From: an uncultured Clostridium sp.
GTDB lineage: Bacteria > Bacillota > Clostridia > TANB77 > CAG-508
DNA length: 64,000 nucleotides
Direction of reading: 5' to 3'
Assembly: GCA_900554565.1 (NCBI GenBank)
Contig: USHX01000004.1
Span: forward strand, 1 to 64,000
Shown: piece after piece, positions 52,326-62,026 of the stretch
How positions within the stretch are numbered: position 1 is the stretch's first letter
Layout: every line of letters begins with the position of its first letter
Made by a program: the position numbers and the translations under genes
Notes under the pieces: generated by a model
Told to the model about the DNA's origin: nothing
Seen by the model: only the letters and a program-made list of their open reading frames with translations
Database searches by the model: none

Positions 52326-52904
52326 ATGAGTAATATGATAGAAATCAGATGGCATGGCCGTGGTGGTCAAGGTGCAAAAACAGCATCATTATTACTTGCT
52401 GATGCAGCATTCAACACAGGGAAATACATTCAAGGATTTCCTGAATATGGACCTGAAAGAATGGGAGCACCAATAACTGCATACAACAGAATTAGTAGCA
52501 ATCCAATAACAGTTCATAGTAACATTTATGAACCAGACTATGTTGTAGTTGTTGATGACACACTTTTAGAAACAGTAGATGTTACTGCTGGATTAAAAGA
52601 AACTGGTGCAATTGTAATTAATACAACAAAATCTAAAGAATATTTAGAAAGTGTATTAAATGGTTATAAAGGTGACATTTACACTATTGATGCCAGAAAA
52701 ATATCTGAAGAAGCTCTTGGAAGATATTTTCCAAATACACCAATGTTAGCAGCAATTATAAAAGTTAGCAAAATCATGTCAGATGAAGCTTTACTAAAAG
52801 ATATGGAAGGTTCTTTCAAGCATAAATTCGCTAAAAAACCTGAAGTTATTGATGGAAATATGAAAGCTTTAGAAATGGCATTAAAGGAGGTTAAGAAAAT
52901 ATGA
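52326..52904 (+). CDS. porC: Pyruvate:ferredoxin oxidoreductase, gamma subunit
   Basis: This 192-residue subunit belongs to the four-subunit 2-oxoacid:ferredoxin oxidoreductases, which decarboxylate pyruvate to acetyl-CoA with reduced ferredoxin. EIRWHGRGGQGAKTASLLLADAA at the start and GFPEYGPERMGAPITAYNRIS are family hallmarks, and the C-terminus has ALGRYFPNTPMLAAIIKVS. AGGAGG precedes the ATG. It is the first gene of the operon; delta, alpha and beta follow with overlaps or short gaps. 2-oxoisovalerate is an alternative substrate, but PorC-type features favour pyruvate. Confidence 0.93.
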   Translation: MSNMIEIRWHGRGGQGAKTASLLLADAAFNTGKYIQGFPEYGPERMGAPITAYNRISSNPITVHSNIYEPDYVVVVDDTLLETVDVTAGLKETGAIVINTTKSKEYLESVLNGYKGDIYTIDARKISEEALGRYFPNTPMLAAIIKVSKIMSDEALLKDMEGSFKHKFAKKPEVIDGNMKALEMALKEVKKI

Positions 52905-53191
52905 CAAATATAAATCCAAATACACCAATGGAAGAATTAACTCCTGGTGGAGATATTTATACTGCTGGTAATGCAAGAGAATTTAAAACAGGTGACTGGA
53001 GAAGTGCAAAACCTGTATTCATTAGTGAAAAATGTAAACAATGTGGACTTTGCTTCCCTGTTTGTCCTGATGATGCTATTCCAGTAAACAAAGATTGTAA
53101 AAGAGAAGATTTCGATTTTGATTATTGCAAAGGATGCGGAGTTTGTGCCAAAGTTTGTCCTTTTGGAGCAATCGAAATGAAAGAAGAATAA
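52901..53191 (+). CDS. porD: Pyruvate:ferredoxin oxidoreductase, delta (ferredoxin-like) subunit
   Basis: This 96-residue subunit carries two [4Fe-4S] clusters: CKQCGLCFPVCPDDAI and CKGCGVCAKVCPFGAI. It moves electrons from the TPP site to ferredoxin. It begins four bases inside the gamma gene (ATGA overlap); an AGGAGG lies 9 bases before the ATG. Confidence 0.96.
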   Translation: MTNINPNTPMEELTPGGDIYTAGNAREFKTGDWRSAKPVFISEKCKQCGLCFPVCPDDAIPVNKDCKREDFDFDYCKGCGVCAKVCPFGAIEMKEE

Positions 53192-53219
53192 GTTTTAAAA
53201 TAAGGAAGGAAGATTTTAT

Positions 53220-54413
53220 ATGAGTATAAGAGAAAGATTAAGTGGTAATGAAGCAGCCGCAACTGCCATGAAACAAATCAACCCAGATGTTGTAGCAGCA
53301 TTCCCTATTACACCTTCTACAGAAATACCACAATATTTTTCTACATTTGTTGCAAATGGAAGTGTAGATACTGAATTTGTTGCTGTAGAAAGTGAACACA
53401 GTGCTATGTCTGCTTGTATTGGTGCAGAATCTGCAGGTGCAAGAGCTATGACTGCGACATCTGCAAATGGTTTATCTTTAATGTGGGAAATGATTTACAT
53501 TGCCTCAAGTTTAAGATTACCTATAGTTTTATCTTTAGTAAATAGAGCTGTATCAGGCCCTCTAAACATTCACTGTGACCATTCAGATGCAATGGGAGTT
53601 CGTGATAGTGGTTGGATTATGCTATTTTCTGAGAATAACCAAGAAGTATATGACAACACACTAATGGCACATAGAATTGCCGAAAATAAAGATGTTATGC
53701 TACCTTTAATGGTTTGCCAAGATGGTTTTATAACATCACATTCAATTGAAAATATTGAATTAGAAGAAGACAGTAAAGTTAAAGAATTTGTAGGTACATA
53801 TAAACCTGAACATTATTTATTAAATGAAAGAGAACCTATTGCTGTAGGACCTTTAGACCTTCAAAGTTATTTATTTGAACATAAAGCTCAACAAGCAATT
53901 GCTATGGAAAATGCTAAAAAAGTAATTCTAGATGTTGCAAAAGACTTTGAAAAAATGACTGGCAGAAAATATGGTCTTTTTGAAGAATACAAATTAGAAG
54001 ATAGTGAAATTGCTATAGTTTGTATGAACTCAACTGCTGGAACTACAAAATTTGTAGTAGATAAATTAAGAGAACAAGGAATAAAAGCTGGACTTCTAAA
54101 AGTTCGTGTTTATAGACCTTTCCCAGCAAAAGAAATTGCAGAAGCTTTAAAAAATCAAAAAGCTGTTGCAATATTAGATAAAGCTGATTCTTTAAATGCT
54201 GCTGGTGGTGCTCTATTTGAAGATGTTACAAGTGCTATGTATGTAGCACAAAACACAGTACCTGCTGTTAATTATATTTACGGTATTGGTGGTAGAGATA
54301 CTAAAGCAGAAGATATCGAAAAAGTATATAATGATTTATTAGAAATTGTAAAAACTAACAAAGTTGAAAATCCTTACAGATATTTAGGATTAAGAAAGGA
54401 AGGTGAAATTTAA
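53220..54413 (+). CDS. porA: Pyruvate:ferredoxin oxidoreductase, alpha subunit
   Basis: This 397-residue subunit has the TPP-enzyme pyrimidine-binding domain (AFPITPSTEIPQYF, ESEHSAMSACIGAESAGARAMTATSANGLSLMWEM) and a transketolase C-terminal domain (VYRPFPAKEIAEAL). The length is normal for a separate alpha chain. GGAAGG precedes the ATG. The beta gene begins immediately at its end (ATG overlap TAATG). Confidence 0.95.
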   Translation: MSIRERLSGNEAAATAMKQINPDVVAAFPITPSTEIPQYFSTFVANGSVDTEFVAVESEHSAMSACIGAESAGARAMTATSANGLSLMWEMIYIASSLRLPIVLSLVNRAVSGPLNIHCDHSDAMGVRDSGWIMLFSENNQEVYDNTLMAHRIAENKDVMLPLMVCQDGFITSHSIENIELEEDSKVKEFVGTYKPEHYLLNEREPIAVGPLDLQSYLFEHKAQQAIAMENAKKVILDVAKDFEKMTGRKYGLFEEYKLEDSEIAIVCMNSTAGTTKFVVDKLREQGIKAGLLKVRVYRPFPAKEIAEALKNQKAVAILDKADSLNAAGGALFEDVTSAMYVAQNTVPAVNYIYGIGGRDTKAEDIEKVYNDLLEIVKTNKVENPYRYLGLRKEGEI

Positions 54414-55363
54414 TGCCTTACAATGTAAAAGAAGTGGTTGCAAATAAACCTTCAAGATTTACAGCTGGTCACAGAATGTGTGCTGGTTGTGGAGCTCCCC
54501 CAGTTGCAAGAATGGTGTTAAGAGCTTTAAAAGAAGAAGATCATGCAGTTATTGCTAATGCTACTGGTTGTATGGAAGTTTCTACATTTATCTATCCATA
54601 TACAGCATGGACAGATTCATTTATCCATACAGCATTTGAATGTACAGCTGCTACATTATCAGGAGCAGAAGCTGCATATCAATCTATGAAAAAGCAAGGC
54701 AAATTACCTGAAAATGTTGAAACTAAATTTATAGCATTTGGTGGAGATGGTGGAACTTACGATATAGGAATCCAAAGTTTATCTGGTGCAATGGAACGTG
54801 GACATGATATGACTTATGTTTGCTATGACAATGGAGCATACATGAATACAGGTATACAACGTTCTTCTGCAACTCCAAAATTTGCAGACACTACAACATC
54901 ACCTGCTGGTAAAGTAATACCAGGAAAAATGCAATCAAGAAAAGATTTAACTAAAATAATGGTTAGTCATCACTTACCATATGTTGCACAAACTATTGGT
55001 TATATGAACTTTAAAGATTTATATGAAAAATCTGAAAAAGCTATTTATACAAAAGGTCCAACATTCCTAAATGTTATGGCTCCTTGCCCTAGAGGTTGGG
55101 GCTACCCAACAGACATGTTAATGCAAATTAACAAACTTGCTGTTGAAACTTGTTATTGGCCTTTATATGAAGTTATTGATGGAAAATATAAAATTAATTA
55201 TAAACCAGCCAAAAAACTTCCTATAGAAGAGTTTTTAAGACCACAAAAACGTTTTAAACACATGTTTAAACCTGGAAATGAATGGATGATAGAAGAATTC
55301 CAAAAAGAAGTTGATGCAAGATGGCAAGAATTATTGGATTTAGAAGAAATAACAAATAGATAA
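54413..55363 (+). CDS. porB: Pyruvate:ferredoxin oxidoreductase, beta subunit
   Basis: This 316-residue subunit binds the TPP diphosphate: CAGCGAPPVARMVLRAL holds the N-terminal cysteines that ligate a [4Fe-4S] cluster, GGDGGTYDIGIQSLSGAMERGHD binds Mg-TPP and YDNGAYMNTGIQRSSATP is the catalytic loop. Its ATG overlaps the alpha stop (TAATG), giving translational coupling. A terminator follows. Confidence 0.96.
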   Translation: MPYNVKEVVANKPSRFTAGHRMCAGCGAPPVARMVLRALKEEDHAVIANATGCMEVSTFIYPYTAWTDSFIHTAFECTAATLSGAEAAYQSMKKQGKLPENVETKFIAFGGDGGTYDIGIQSLSGAMERGHDMTYVCYDNGAYMNTGIQRSSATPKFADTTTSPAGKVIPGKMQSRKDLTKIMVSHHLPYVAQTIGYMNFKDLYEKSEKAIYTKGPTFLNVMAPCPRGWGYPTDMLMQINKLAVETCYWPLYEVIDGKYKINYKPAKKLPIEEFLRPQKRFKHMFKPGNEWMIEEFQKEVDARWQELLDLEEITNR

Positions 55364-55368
55364 TATTT

Positions 55369-55400
55369 AAGGAGACTATTCTAATTAGTCTCCTTTTTCA
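55369..55400 (+). terminator. Terminator after porB, shared
   Basis: AAGGAGACTA pairs with TAGTCTCCTT around TTCTAAT and ends in TTTTTC. The opposite gene stops at 55381, so it may terminate both. Confidence 0.9.
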
Positions 55401-56436
55401 CTTTTTTAGCTTTTATCGGAATTAAAAATAATGCTCCTACAATTATTGGTAAATAAAATGTATATATTCTCCAAAACAAAATTGACATATTTATTGTTCC
55501 TTTTTTAAATATAGAATTAAACAATAAATAGAATCCACCTTCTGCTCCAAGGCCTGAACCTGGTGTAGGTACAAAAGTCATAATTAATAATAAAAATGCT
55601 TGTGCCGGAATTATTTGTAAAAATGTTATTCCACTATTTCCAAAAGCTTTATAAACCATATATGTTATCGAATAGTAGCTCATACTTTGTATTACAGCTA
55701 CAACAAACATTTTTAGAACCATTAATTTTTCTGATTTCATAACTTTAAATTGCCCACTAAAGTTATCCATACTTTTATCAAAATTATCTATCACCTTATC
55801 TGGTTGTTTAAATACATGAATTTTTCCCAACAATTTTATTATAGGATTCACTATTGATGTTATTAATTTCTTATTTATTCCAGCAATAATCGCTACTATT
55901 ATTGCTACTATATTTACTCCAAATCCCAAAATAGCAACCCACAAGTAATCATGCATTAACATCTTGAAAAAATCAAATTCTGCAAATACAATTATAACTG
56001 TCGTAGCAACTAACGCTATTTGAGTAACTATAAATTTTAACATCAACACACTTAAAGAATCACTAACTCTTTTCCCTGTTTTAGTCAATTCATATGCTTG
56101 CATTGGTTGCCCTCCTGATGAAAATGGTGTTATATTATTAAACAATTGTCCAATCATAGATACTTTAACAGAATTTCCAAAAGTCTGGTTTTTATACATT
56201 CTTTTTAATGGCACATGCAATGTAATTGCCTCACAAATCCAATAAATTATTAAACAAATTAAACCTGCTATAACCCAGTTATAATTCACTTGATGTAATA
56301 AATTTATAATATTATCTATTCCATCTACATTTATCATATATATTAATAAGCCTGCAAATATCGTTATTATTAGTATAAAGTTAAAAATAGTTCCCTTCTT
56401 GCTAGTCTTTTTTACCTCTTCATCATTTTCTTCCAT
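55381..56436 (-). CDS. YbhN/AglD-like lysylphosphatidylglycerol synthase TM-domain protein
   Basis: This 351-residue polytopic membrane protein has seven to eight helices. It matches the flippase-like domain of MprF without the catalytic half: WVIAGLICLIIYWICEAITLHVPLKRMY, SVKVSMIGQLFNNITPFSSGGQPMQAYEL (the S-G-G-Q-P motif) and FVPTPGSGLGAEGGFYLLF. I infer lipid flipping or transport. The ATG at 56436 follows GGAAGG by 7-8 bases. The long upstream ORF in this frame is only a shadow of the ferredoxin gene. Confidence 0.88.
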   Translation of the reverse strand: MEENDEEVKKTSKKGTIFNFILIITIFAGLLIYMINVDGIDNIINLLHQVNYNWVIAGLICLIIYWICEAITLHVPLKRMYKNQTFGNSVKVSMIGQLFNNITPFSSGGQPMQAYELTKTGKRVSDSLSVLMLKFIVTQIALVATTVIIVFAEFDFFKMLMHDYLWVAILGFGVNIVAIIVAIIAGINKKLITSIVNPIIKLLGKIHVFKQPDKVIDNFDKSMDNFSGQFKVMKSEKLMVLKMFVVAVIQSMSYYSITYMVYKAFGNSGITFLQIIPAQAFLLLIMTFVPTPGSGLGAEGGFYLLFNSIFKKGTINMSILFWRIYTFYLPIIVGALFLIPIKAKKVKKETN

Positions 56437-56523
56437 ACACACACCTTCCCTTTTTATAATGTATTTAGCTTTTAGTGCTGTAATATCTAATTTTGCACTT
56501 TTTGAATGCGATTGGAATGATAT

Positions 56524-56554
56524 AAAAGCAGTATAGTCCTTCCAACCATACTGC
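56524..56554 (-). terminator. Terminator after the ferredoxin gene
   Basis: On the minus strand, GGCAGTAT(GG) pairs with (CT)ATACTGCT around GGTTGGAAGGA, then TTTTATAT. It begins 10 bases after the stop. Confidence 0.8.
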
Positions 56555-56564
56555 CTAAACCATA

Positions 56565-56738
56565 TTATTCTACTTCTGCTGGTGCATCTACTGGACAAAC
56601 ACCTTGACATGTACCACATGAAATACAAACTGATTCATTAATTACAAACTTATCCTCACCTTGCGATATACAACCAACTGGGCAAGCTGCGGCACAAGCT
56701 CCACATGATATACATTGATCTGATATTCTATATGCCAT
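56565..56738 (-). CDS. 2[4Fe-4S] ferredoxin
   Basis: This 57-residue protein, too short for usual ORF cut-offs, starts MAYRISDQCISCGACAAACP and has a second cluster motif CISCGTCQGVCPV; the C-terminus is DAPAEVE. The two CxxCxxCxxxCP motifs each hold a [4Fe-4S] cluster. It is the classic clostridial ferredoxin and the likely electron acceptor of the nearby pyruvate:ferredoxin oxidoreductase. AGGAGG lies 7 bases before the ATG. It has its own terminator. Confidence 0.97.
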   Translation of the reverse strand: MAYRISDQCISCGACAAACPVGCISQGEDKFVINESVCISCGTCQGVCPVDAPAEVE

Positions 56739-56770
56739 AATAATTCACCTCCTAAAACTTCTTCATACTA

Positions 56771-57673
56771 CTATTTCTTCATATCTTCTTTTTCCATTTT
56801 TTCTAGCTCTTCTAGTTCTTTTTTATGTTCTAACTCTTCCTCATCCATTTTCTCTTTTGCTATATCTTTTATCACTTTAATTTCTGATACTGGATATTTT
56901 TTATATATGTAGCTATCTCCATCTTTTATCTTAACTCTAACAATTTCCTTTAAAGTTTCAATATTATCAACTTCACCTTCGCCATCTTTTGTTTTTACAA
57001 TTGCTCCAACATTTGGTAATCTTTCCAATTTATCTTCATATACATTGCTTTCATATTTTAAGCAACACATTAATCTTCCACAATTACCAGATATTTTTGA
57101 TGGATTTAAAGACATATTTTGTTCTTTAGCCATTTTTATGGACACAGCCTCAAAGTCTCTCAAAAATGTGCAGCAACACAATTCTCTGCCACATACTCCA
57201 TTTCCGCCAATTCTTTTTACTTCATCTCTTACACCTATTTGTCTTAATTCAATTCTTGTTTTATATATTGCTGCCAAGTCTTTTACTAATTCTCTAAAGT
57301 CTATTCTTCCATCTGCTGTAAAGTAAAATAAAATTTTGCTGTCATCAAATTTATATTCTACATCTGTTAATGTCATTTTTAAATTATGTTCTTTTATTTT
57401 CTTTTGGCATATTTTAAATGCTTCTTTTTCTTTTTTTCTGCATTCTTCATAGTGTTTATTATCTTTATTGTTTGCTAATCTTATAACCTTTTTTAATGGT
57501 GCTACAATTTTTTCATCATTTACAAATCTGTTAGGAATCATTACTTCGCCATATTCTTCACCTTGAGTTGTTTCTACTATAACTTTGTCACCCTTTTTTA
57601 CTTTTAATCCTTTTGGATTAAAAAAGTATATTTTTCCTAATTTTTTAAATCTAACTCCTATTATATTTTTCAA
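56771..57673 (-). CDS. ricT: RicT/YaaT-type PSP1 domain protein
   Basis: This 300-residue protein has the PSP1 domain near the N-terminus (GVRFKKLGKIYFFNPKGLKVKKGDKVIVET) and the Cys-rich centre CGRELCCCTFLRDF and GNCGRLMCCLKYE. In Bacillus RicT joins the RicAFT complex, which holds Fe-S clusters and promotes RNase Y processing and sporulation. A TTG start at 57673 is used, with GGGAGG 7 bases before it; it overlaps the holB stop by one base pattern (ATTGA). holB and ricT are adjacent in Bacillus too. Confidence 0.92.
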   Translation of the reverse strand: MKNIIGVRFKKLGKIYFFNPKGLKVKKGDKVIVETTQGEEYGEVMIPNRFVNDEKIVAPLKKVIRLANNKDNKHYEECRKKEKEAFKICQKKIKEHNLKMTLTDVEYKFDDSKILFYFTADGRIDFRELVKDLAAIYKTRIELRQIGVRDEVKRIGGNGVCGRELCCCTFLRDFEAVSIKMAKEQNMSLNPSKISGNCGRLMCCLKYESNVYEDKLERLPNVGAIVKTKDGEGEVDNIETLKEIVRVKIKDGDSYIYKKYPVSEIKVIKDIAKEKMDEEELEHKKELEELEKMEKEDMKK

Positions 57674-58557
57674 TTTATTTCCTCCCACATGTTAAATAAC
57701 ATATTATCTATACACATATCATAATTAGCATTTTGCTTTAATCGTTGTTTAGTATTTTCCACAATTCGTATGCAATTTGTGTACCTATAATCTGTTTTTG
57801 CCATCTTTAGTAGAGTTATATTAATATATTCTAATATTTCATATATTTCTTCTTTATTTTTGTATAAACTCTCTGCTGTTTTAACTGTATCTATTAAATC
57901 ATTTGAGTTTAATTTTGTTACTATATTTTTTATGTTTTCATATTGTTCTTGTTTATCTTTTAATTCAATAGCTTTTCCTATACTTCCTTGAAATAAATCT
58001 AACATATTCGTAGTTGGCTCTATTTCATATTTTTTTCTTAAGTAATTTGATATTTCTTCATCTGCTATTTTTTCAAAATGTATTATCATGCATCTAGATT
58101 TTATTGTTGTTAAAAATGCATTTTCATTTGATCCAATTAATATTATTGTTACAAATTCTGGTGGCTCTTCTAATGTTTTTAATAAACAGTTTTGAGCTTC
58201 TTTGGTCATAGTGTCTGCATCATTTATTATACAAACTTTTCTGTTTGATATTATTGGTTTTTCTGGTATTCTTTTTTGTAATTCCCTTATTTGTTCTATT
58301 TTTATATTGTTCCCATCTGGTTCAATATAAATCAAATCTGGATTATTATTGCTATCAAATTCTATACATGATTTACAATTATTACAATACTTGTCTTCAT
58401 TTAAACATAATATCCCTTTTGCAAAATCTTTTGCCATTATTTTCTTTCCTATGCCAGATATTCCAACAAACATATAACTATGTGACACTTTATCTGCTTT
58501 TATTGAATTTGATAACAGATTTTTTATTGAATTATTTCCTAAAATATTTTCAAACAT
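57670..58557 (-). CDS. holB: DNA polymerase III delta' subunit
   Basis: This 295-residue protein is part of the clamp loader. SYMFVGISGIGKKIMAKDFAKGILC is the Walker A-like region (GxxGxGK), CNNCKSCIEF gives the zinc-binding cysteines, and DADTMTKEAQNCLLKTLEEPPE holds the DExx-like and sensor motifs. AAGGAG lies 7 bases before the ATG. ricT overlaps its end and lepB lies upstream. Confidence 0.92.
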   Translation of the reverse strand: MFENILGNNSIKNLLSNSIKADKVSHSYMFVGISGIGKKIMAKDFAKGILCLNEDKYCNNCKSCIEFDSNNNPDLIYIEPDGNNIKIEQIRELQKRIPEKPIISNRKVCIINDADTMTKEAQNCLLKTLEEPPEFVTIILIGSNENAFLTTIKSRCMIIHFEKIADEEISNYLRKKYEIEPTTNMLDLFQGSIGKAIELKDKQEQYENIKNIVTKLNSNDLIDTVKTAESLYKNKEEIYEILEYINITLLKMAKTDYRYTNCIRIVENTKQRLKQNANYDMCIDNMLFNMWEEIN

Positions 58558-58579
58558 ACAAGTCTCCTTGCTTAAAAGT

Positions 58580-59212
58580 TTATTCTACTTTTCCCCATTT
58601 ATCTAATGGCCATATTCTCATTGCTACTGTGCTCTCTATTTTCTCTAATGGAATACATCCAAAAGCTCTACAGTCTGTACTATGATTTCTGTTATCACCC
58701 ATTGCAAACACACAATTTTCAGGCACTACAAAGTCATCATAACCTACGCCCATTATGTCTGTTACTATTCCAGATTGTAAATATGGTTCTTCAAATTCTT
58801 GTTCATTTATATATACTTTTCCATCTTTAATTTGAACATGTTCACCTGGAAGTGCTATTACTCTTTTTATATAACTTCTTTTTCCTATTTCTAAAAAGTT
58901 ATTTACAAACCATCTTACACCTGTTTTTTTATTATACTTCGCAACTGGATTTTCTTTATCTAATTCAGATTCTGTATAATTTGTTTTTGCAGGTTCTTCA
59001 AATGTGATTATTTGACCACGTTTTGGCAATGTTTTTGTTGTTCTTCCCCATCTATTTAACCATAATCTTTGGTTTTGAACTAATGTTGGATACATTGATA
59101 CCTGTTTTACAATTGTTGGTGTTCCTATAAAATATCTAAATAGCATTGCTAATACTAATGCTATTACTATACAATATATCCACTCTAAAATTTCTTTCAT
59201 ATTTAAACTCAA
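58580..59212 (-). CDS. lepB: Signal peptidase I
   Basis: This 210-residue membrane protease cleaves signal peptides outside the cell. One membrane helix lies at residues 9-27. VSMYPTL holds the catalytic Ser, YIKRVIALPGEHVQI the Lys, and MGDNRNHSTDCRAFG is box E. The TTG at 59212 has GGAG about 8-9 bases upstream; the internal ATG four codons on is an alternative. holB lies 22 bases downstream. It should process the secreted proteins seen elsewhere. Confidence 0.95.
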   Translation of the reverse strand: MSLNMKEILEWIYCIVIALVLAMLFRYFIGTPTIVKQVSMYPTLVQNQRLWLNRWGRTTKTLPKRGQIITFEEPAKTNYTESELDKENPVAKYNKKTGVRWFVNNFLEIGKRSYIKRVIALPGEHVQIKDGKVYINEQEFEEPYLQSGIVTDIMGVGYDDFVVPENCVFAMGDNRNHSTDCRAFGCIPLEKIESTVAMRIWPLDKWGKVE

Positions 59213-59315
59213 ATTTATCTCTCCTTTATATTTTGCTCTTAATATTATATATTAAAAGTGCTCAATTATCAAGTACATAATACTATTAAAATAAAAAAGA
59301 TTCCTATACTAAAAC

Positions 59316-59353
59316 AAAAAGATTTCATATATAATAAATATATATAAAATCTT
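59316..59353 (-). terminator. Terminator after the murG-kinase unit
   Basis: On the minus strand, AAGATTTTATATATAT pairs with ATATATGAAATCTT around TTATT, with TTTTTG after. The remaining bases from 59213 to 59460 hold no ORF that I support. Confidence 0.75.
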
Positions 59354-59460
59354 AACTAATCATATAATTTTCTAGAAGTTTTAACATATAATCTTTAGAT
59401 AAAATTTCGAAATAAACCAAGATATTTTATAAAAAGATTATACGTTAAAGAAATACAATT

Positions 59461-60906
59461 CTATTCTTCTTTAGTAGGAACTCTTATTACAACCTCTGTA
59501 CCTTGTCCCACAACACTTTTAATATCAATACTTCCACCGTTTTTATCCAAAATCTCTTTTGCAATTGAAAGGCCTAATCCGGTTCCACCCATTTCTCTAG
59601 TACGCGCCTTATCAACCCTATAAAATCTTTCAAATATCCTTGACAAATCTTCTTCTGGAATACCAATTCCATTATCAAAAATCTTTATATAAGCATCATT
59701 ATACACAAAGCCAACATATATCTTTATCTCTCCGCCATTTGGTGTATACTTTATACTATTTGTTAAAATATTTAGAACTACTCTTTCTATGTCATATTTA
59801 TCTGCATAAACTGGTGGTACATCTGCAGTTACAAAACAATTTACCTTATGATCTTTTTTCTTTATTTCTATAGCCAATTTATCTTGACATTTTTTAACTA
59901 ATTCGCCTAAATCAAAAGCTTCTTTTTGTGCATGTTTTTTATTACTATCATATCTTGAAAGCGTTAATAAATCTGTTACTAATTTTGCCATTCTTCTGGC
60001 TTCTGTTGCAATTACATTTAAGAATTTATCTTGAGTTTCTTTATCATATTCACCTTCTAGCAATGTATCTGCATATCCCATTATTGATGTAATTGGTGTT
60101 TTCAATTCATGTGATACATCTGCAACTAATTCCTTTTGCATATTGTCTAATTTTACATGTTCTGTTATATCTTGAATTACTGCTATTACTCCATCAGGCC
60201 TATCTGATTCATTTTTAAATGGTGCAAAAAATGTATTTACATATTTATCATCAACTTGTATTCTTTGTTCTGTTGATGTCCAATTTTCTAAGTAAATTAT
60301 TTTTTCCATATTTATATTTAAATCAAATTTTCCAAATATATCTTCAAAACATGTGTCTTCTGGGCGTATTCCAAGAAATTTCTTTGCAGCTGGATTTATT
60401 AATATAATTTCACCTTTCATATTAAATGCAATAATTCCATCTGTCATATGTAAAAGAATTGTTTCTATTTGATTTTTTTGTGTTGAAACTTCACTTAGTT
60501 TTTCTTTTAGCTCTGTTGTCATCACTCCAAAAACATTTTCCAAATTTCCTACTTCGCCTTTTTTCTTACTTCTATTTTTAGTTCCTTTTGATTCTTCTTC
60601 TGTTATTTTTTCGGCACTTTTTATTAATCTATTTATTGGATAAATAACAAATTTTGAAAGGAACACTGAAACTAGTATTGCTACAACAATGAAAACAGCT
60701 ATTAAAATTGCTAATGTTATTTTTGTATTTGTTTTCATTTGGTTTAATAATTCAATAACTTGTCCCATGTCTGTTATTGAGTTTGTCTGGATTTGTGATG
60801 TGATATTGTTTATAGATAATATAAATACACCACCAAATCCAGTTATTATTAATATTCCTACTAATAAAAATATTAAGATAAATTTGTATTGTATGTCTTT
60901 AAACAT
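59461..60906 (-). CDS. Sensor histidine kinase with PAS domain
   Basis: This 481-residue kinase has two membrane helices close together (residues 10-31 and 58-83), a HAMP-like segment, a PAS domain (ILLHMTDGIIAFNMKGEIILINPAAKKFLGI) and a full catalytic core. The core has VADVSHELKTPITSIMGYADTLLEG (phospho-His), NILTNSIKYT, IFDNGIGIPEEDL and GGTGLGLSIAKEIL. It resembles WalK/PhoR-type kinases of envelope control. No response regulator adjoins it. Its start lies 34 bases inside the murG end, so it is tied to cell-wall synthesis expression. GAGG precedes the ATG. Confidence 0.93.
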   Translation of the reverse strand: MFKDIQYKFILIFLLVGILIITGFGGVFILSINNITSQIQTNSITDMGQVIELLNQMKTNTKITLAILIAVFIVVAILVSVFLSKFVIYPINRLIKSAEKITEEESKGTKNRSKKKGEVGNLENVFGVMTTELKEKLSEVSTQKNQIETILLHMTDGIIAFNMKGEIILINPAAKKFLGIRPEDTCFEDIFGKFDLNINMEKIIYLENWTSTEQRIQVDDKYVNTFFAPFKNESDRPDGVIAVIQDITEHVKLDNMQKELVADVSHELKTPITSIMGYADTLLEGEYDKETQDKFLNVIATEARRMAKLVTDLLTLSRYDSNKKHAQKEAFDLGELVKKCQDKLAIEIKKKDHKVNCFVTADVPPVYADKYDIERVVLNILTNSIKYTPNGGEIKIYVGFVYNDAYIKIFDNGIGIPEEDLSRIFERFYRVDKARTREMGGTGLGLSIAKEILDKNGGSIDIKSVVGQGTEVVIRVPTKEE

Positions 60907-62009
60907 TTTTTTACCTCTTTATATATTTTATTTTCTGCATCTGTTGTTGATATTGTTAATGCTTTTTCTCCCATTTTATGCATATTTTCTTTATTCTCAA
61001 TTATTTTTTCTATTGTGCTATTTAATTTTTTGTCATTAATTTCACTGTCTAAAATTATTTTTGCTGCTCCAACTTTTTCTAGAGCCTTCGCATTATATAA
61101 TTGGTGGTCATGACTTACATTTGGCAATGGTACAAGTATTGCTGGTTTTCCTAAATTTGATATTTCTGTTACTGTCATTGCTCCACTTCTTGCAACTATT
61201 ACATCTACAGTATTCATTATTTCTTCCATATTATAAATATATGGTAATACTTTTACATTTTTAATGTTATTTATATTTATTTCATTATTTTCTAATGTTT
61301 CTTTTATTCCATCATATTGTTTTGGACCTGCTGCCCAAATAATTTGATAATTTTCATTTTCTTTATTTTTTATTATTTCTATTAATGTTTCATTTATTCT
61401 TTTTGCACCTTGGCTACCACCAAATACTAGCACTATTGGTTTGCCTAAATTTAATCCAATTTTTTCTAATATTTTTTCTTTCTCTTGTGTTGTATAATCT
61501 TTTTTTGTTATTTTCACTGGTGTTCCTGTAAATACTACATTTTTAGCATTTTTTATTCTTGGAATAGCATCTTTAAATGATACTAATATTGTGTCTGTTT
61601 TTCTTGCTAACATTTTTATTGCTTTTCCTGGAAATGCATTGCTTTCATGTAGCATTGTTGGAATTTTCAAACTATGTGCTGCACTAATTGTTGCTCCACA
61701 TATATATCCACCTGTTCCTATTACAATATCTGGTTTGAATTCTTTTATTATTTTTTTTGCTTCTCCATATCCTTGTAATGTTTTAATCATTTTTCTCATG
61801 TTTTCTATTGATATTTTTTTGCTTAATCCATATGCATCAATTGTTTTTAGTTCATAACCAGCTCTTGGTACTAAGTCATTTTCTAGGCCTCTTGTTGTTC
61901 CTATAAACATTATTTCTGAATTTTTTTCTTCTTTTTTTATTTTATTTGCAATTGCTAAACCTGGATTAATATGTCCTGCTGTTCCAGCTGCTGCAATTAT
62001 TACTTTCAT
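60873..62009 (-). CDS. murG: UDP-N-acetylglucosamine--lipid I transferase MurG
   Basis: This 378-residue glycosyltransferase converts lipid I to lipid II. AAGTAGHINPGLAIA (G-rich loop) and ILVSFKDAIPRI, FGGSQGAKRINE and ARSGAMTVTEISNLGKPAILVPLPNVSHDHQLYNAKAL (UDP-GlcNAc site) are all present. The ATG at 62009 follows AAAGGA by about 10 bases; a start six codons upstream overlaps that site. It follows ftsW with 18 bases between and overlaps the kinase gene start. Confidence 0.95.
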   Translation of the reverse strand: MKVIIAAAGTAGHINPGLAIANKIKKEEKNSEIMFIGTTRGLENDLVPRAGYELKTIDAYGLSKKISIENMRKMIKTLQGYGEAKKIIKEFKPDIVIGTGGYICGATISAAHSLKIPTMLHESNAFPGKAIKMLARKTDTILVSFKDAIPRIKNAKNVVFTGTPVKITKKDYTTQEKEKILEKIGLNLGKPIVLVFGGSQGAKRINETLIEIIKNKENENYQIIWAAGPKQYDGIKETLENNEININNIKNVKVLPYIYNMEEIMNTVDVIVARSGAMTVTEISNLGKPAILVPLPNVSHDHQLYNAKALEKVGAAKIILDSEINDKKLNSTIEKIIENKENMHKMGEKALTISTTDAENKIYKEVKKCLKTYNTNLS

Positions 62010-62026
62010 TTTTTCTCTTCCTTTCA

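Noticed and set aside
55381..56628. A 415-residue form of the flippase-like protein starting at 56628.
   Set aside because: The first 60 codons are the antisense-frame shadow of the ferredoxin gene; a good ribosome site supports the start at 56436.
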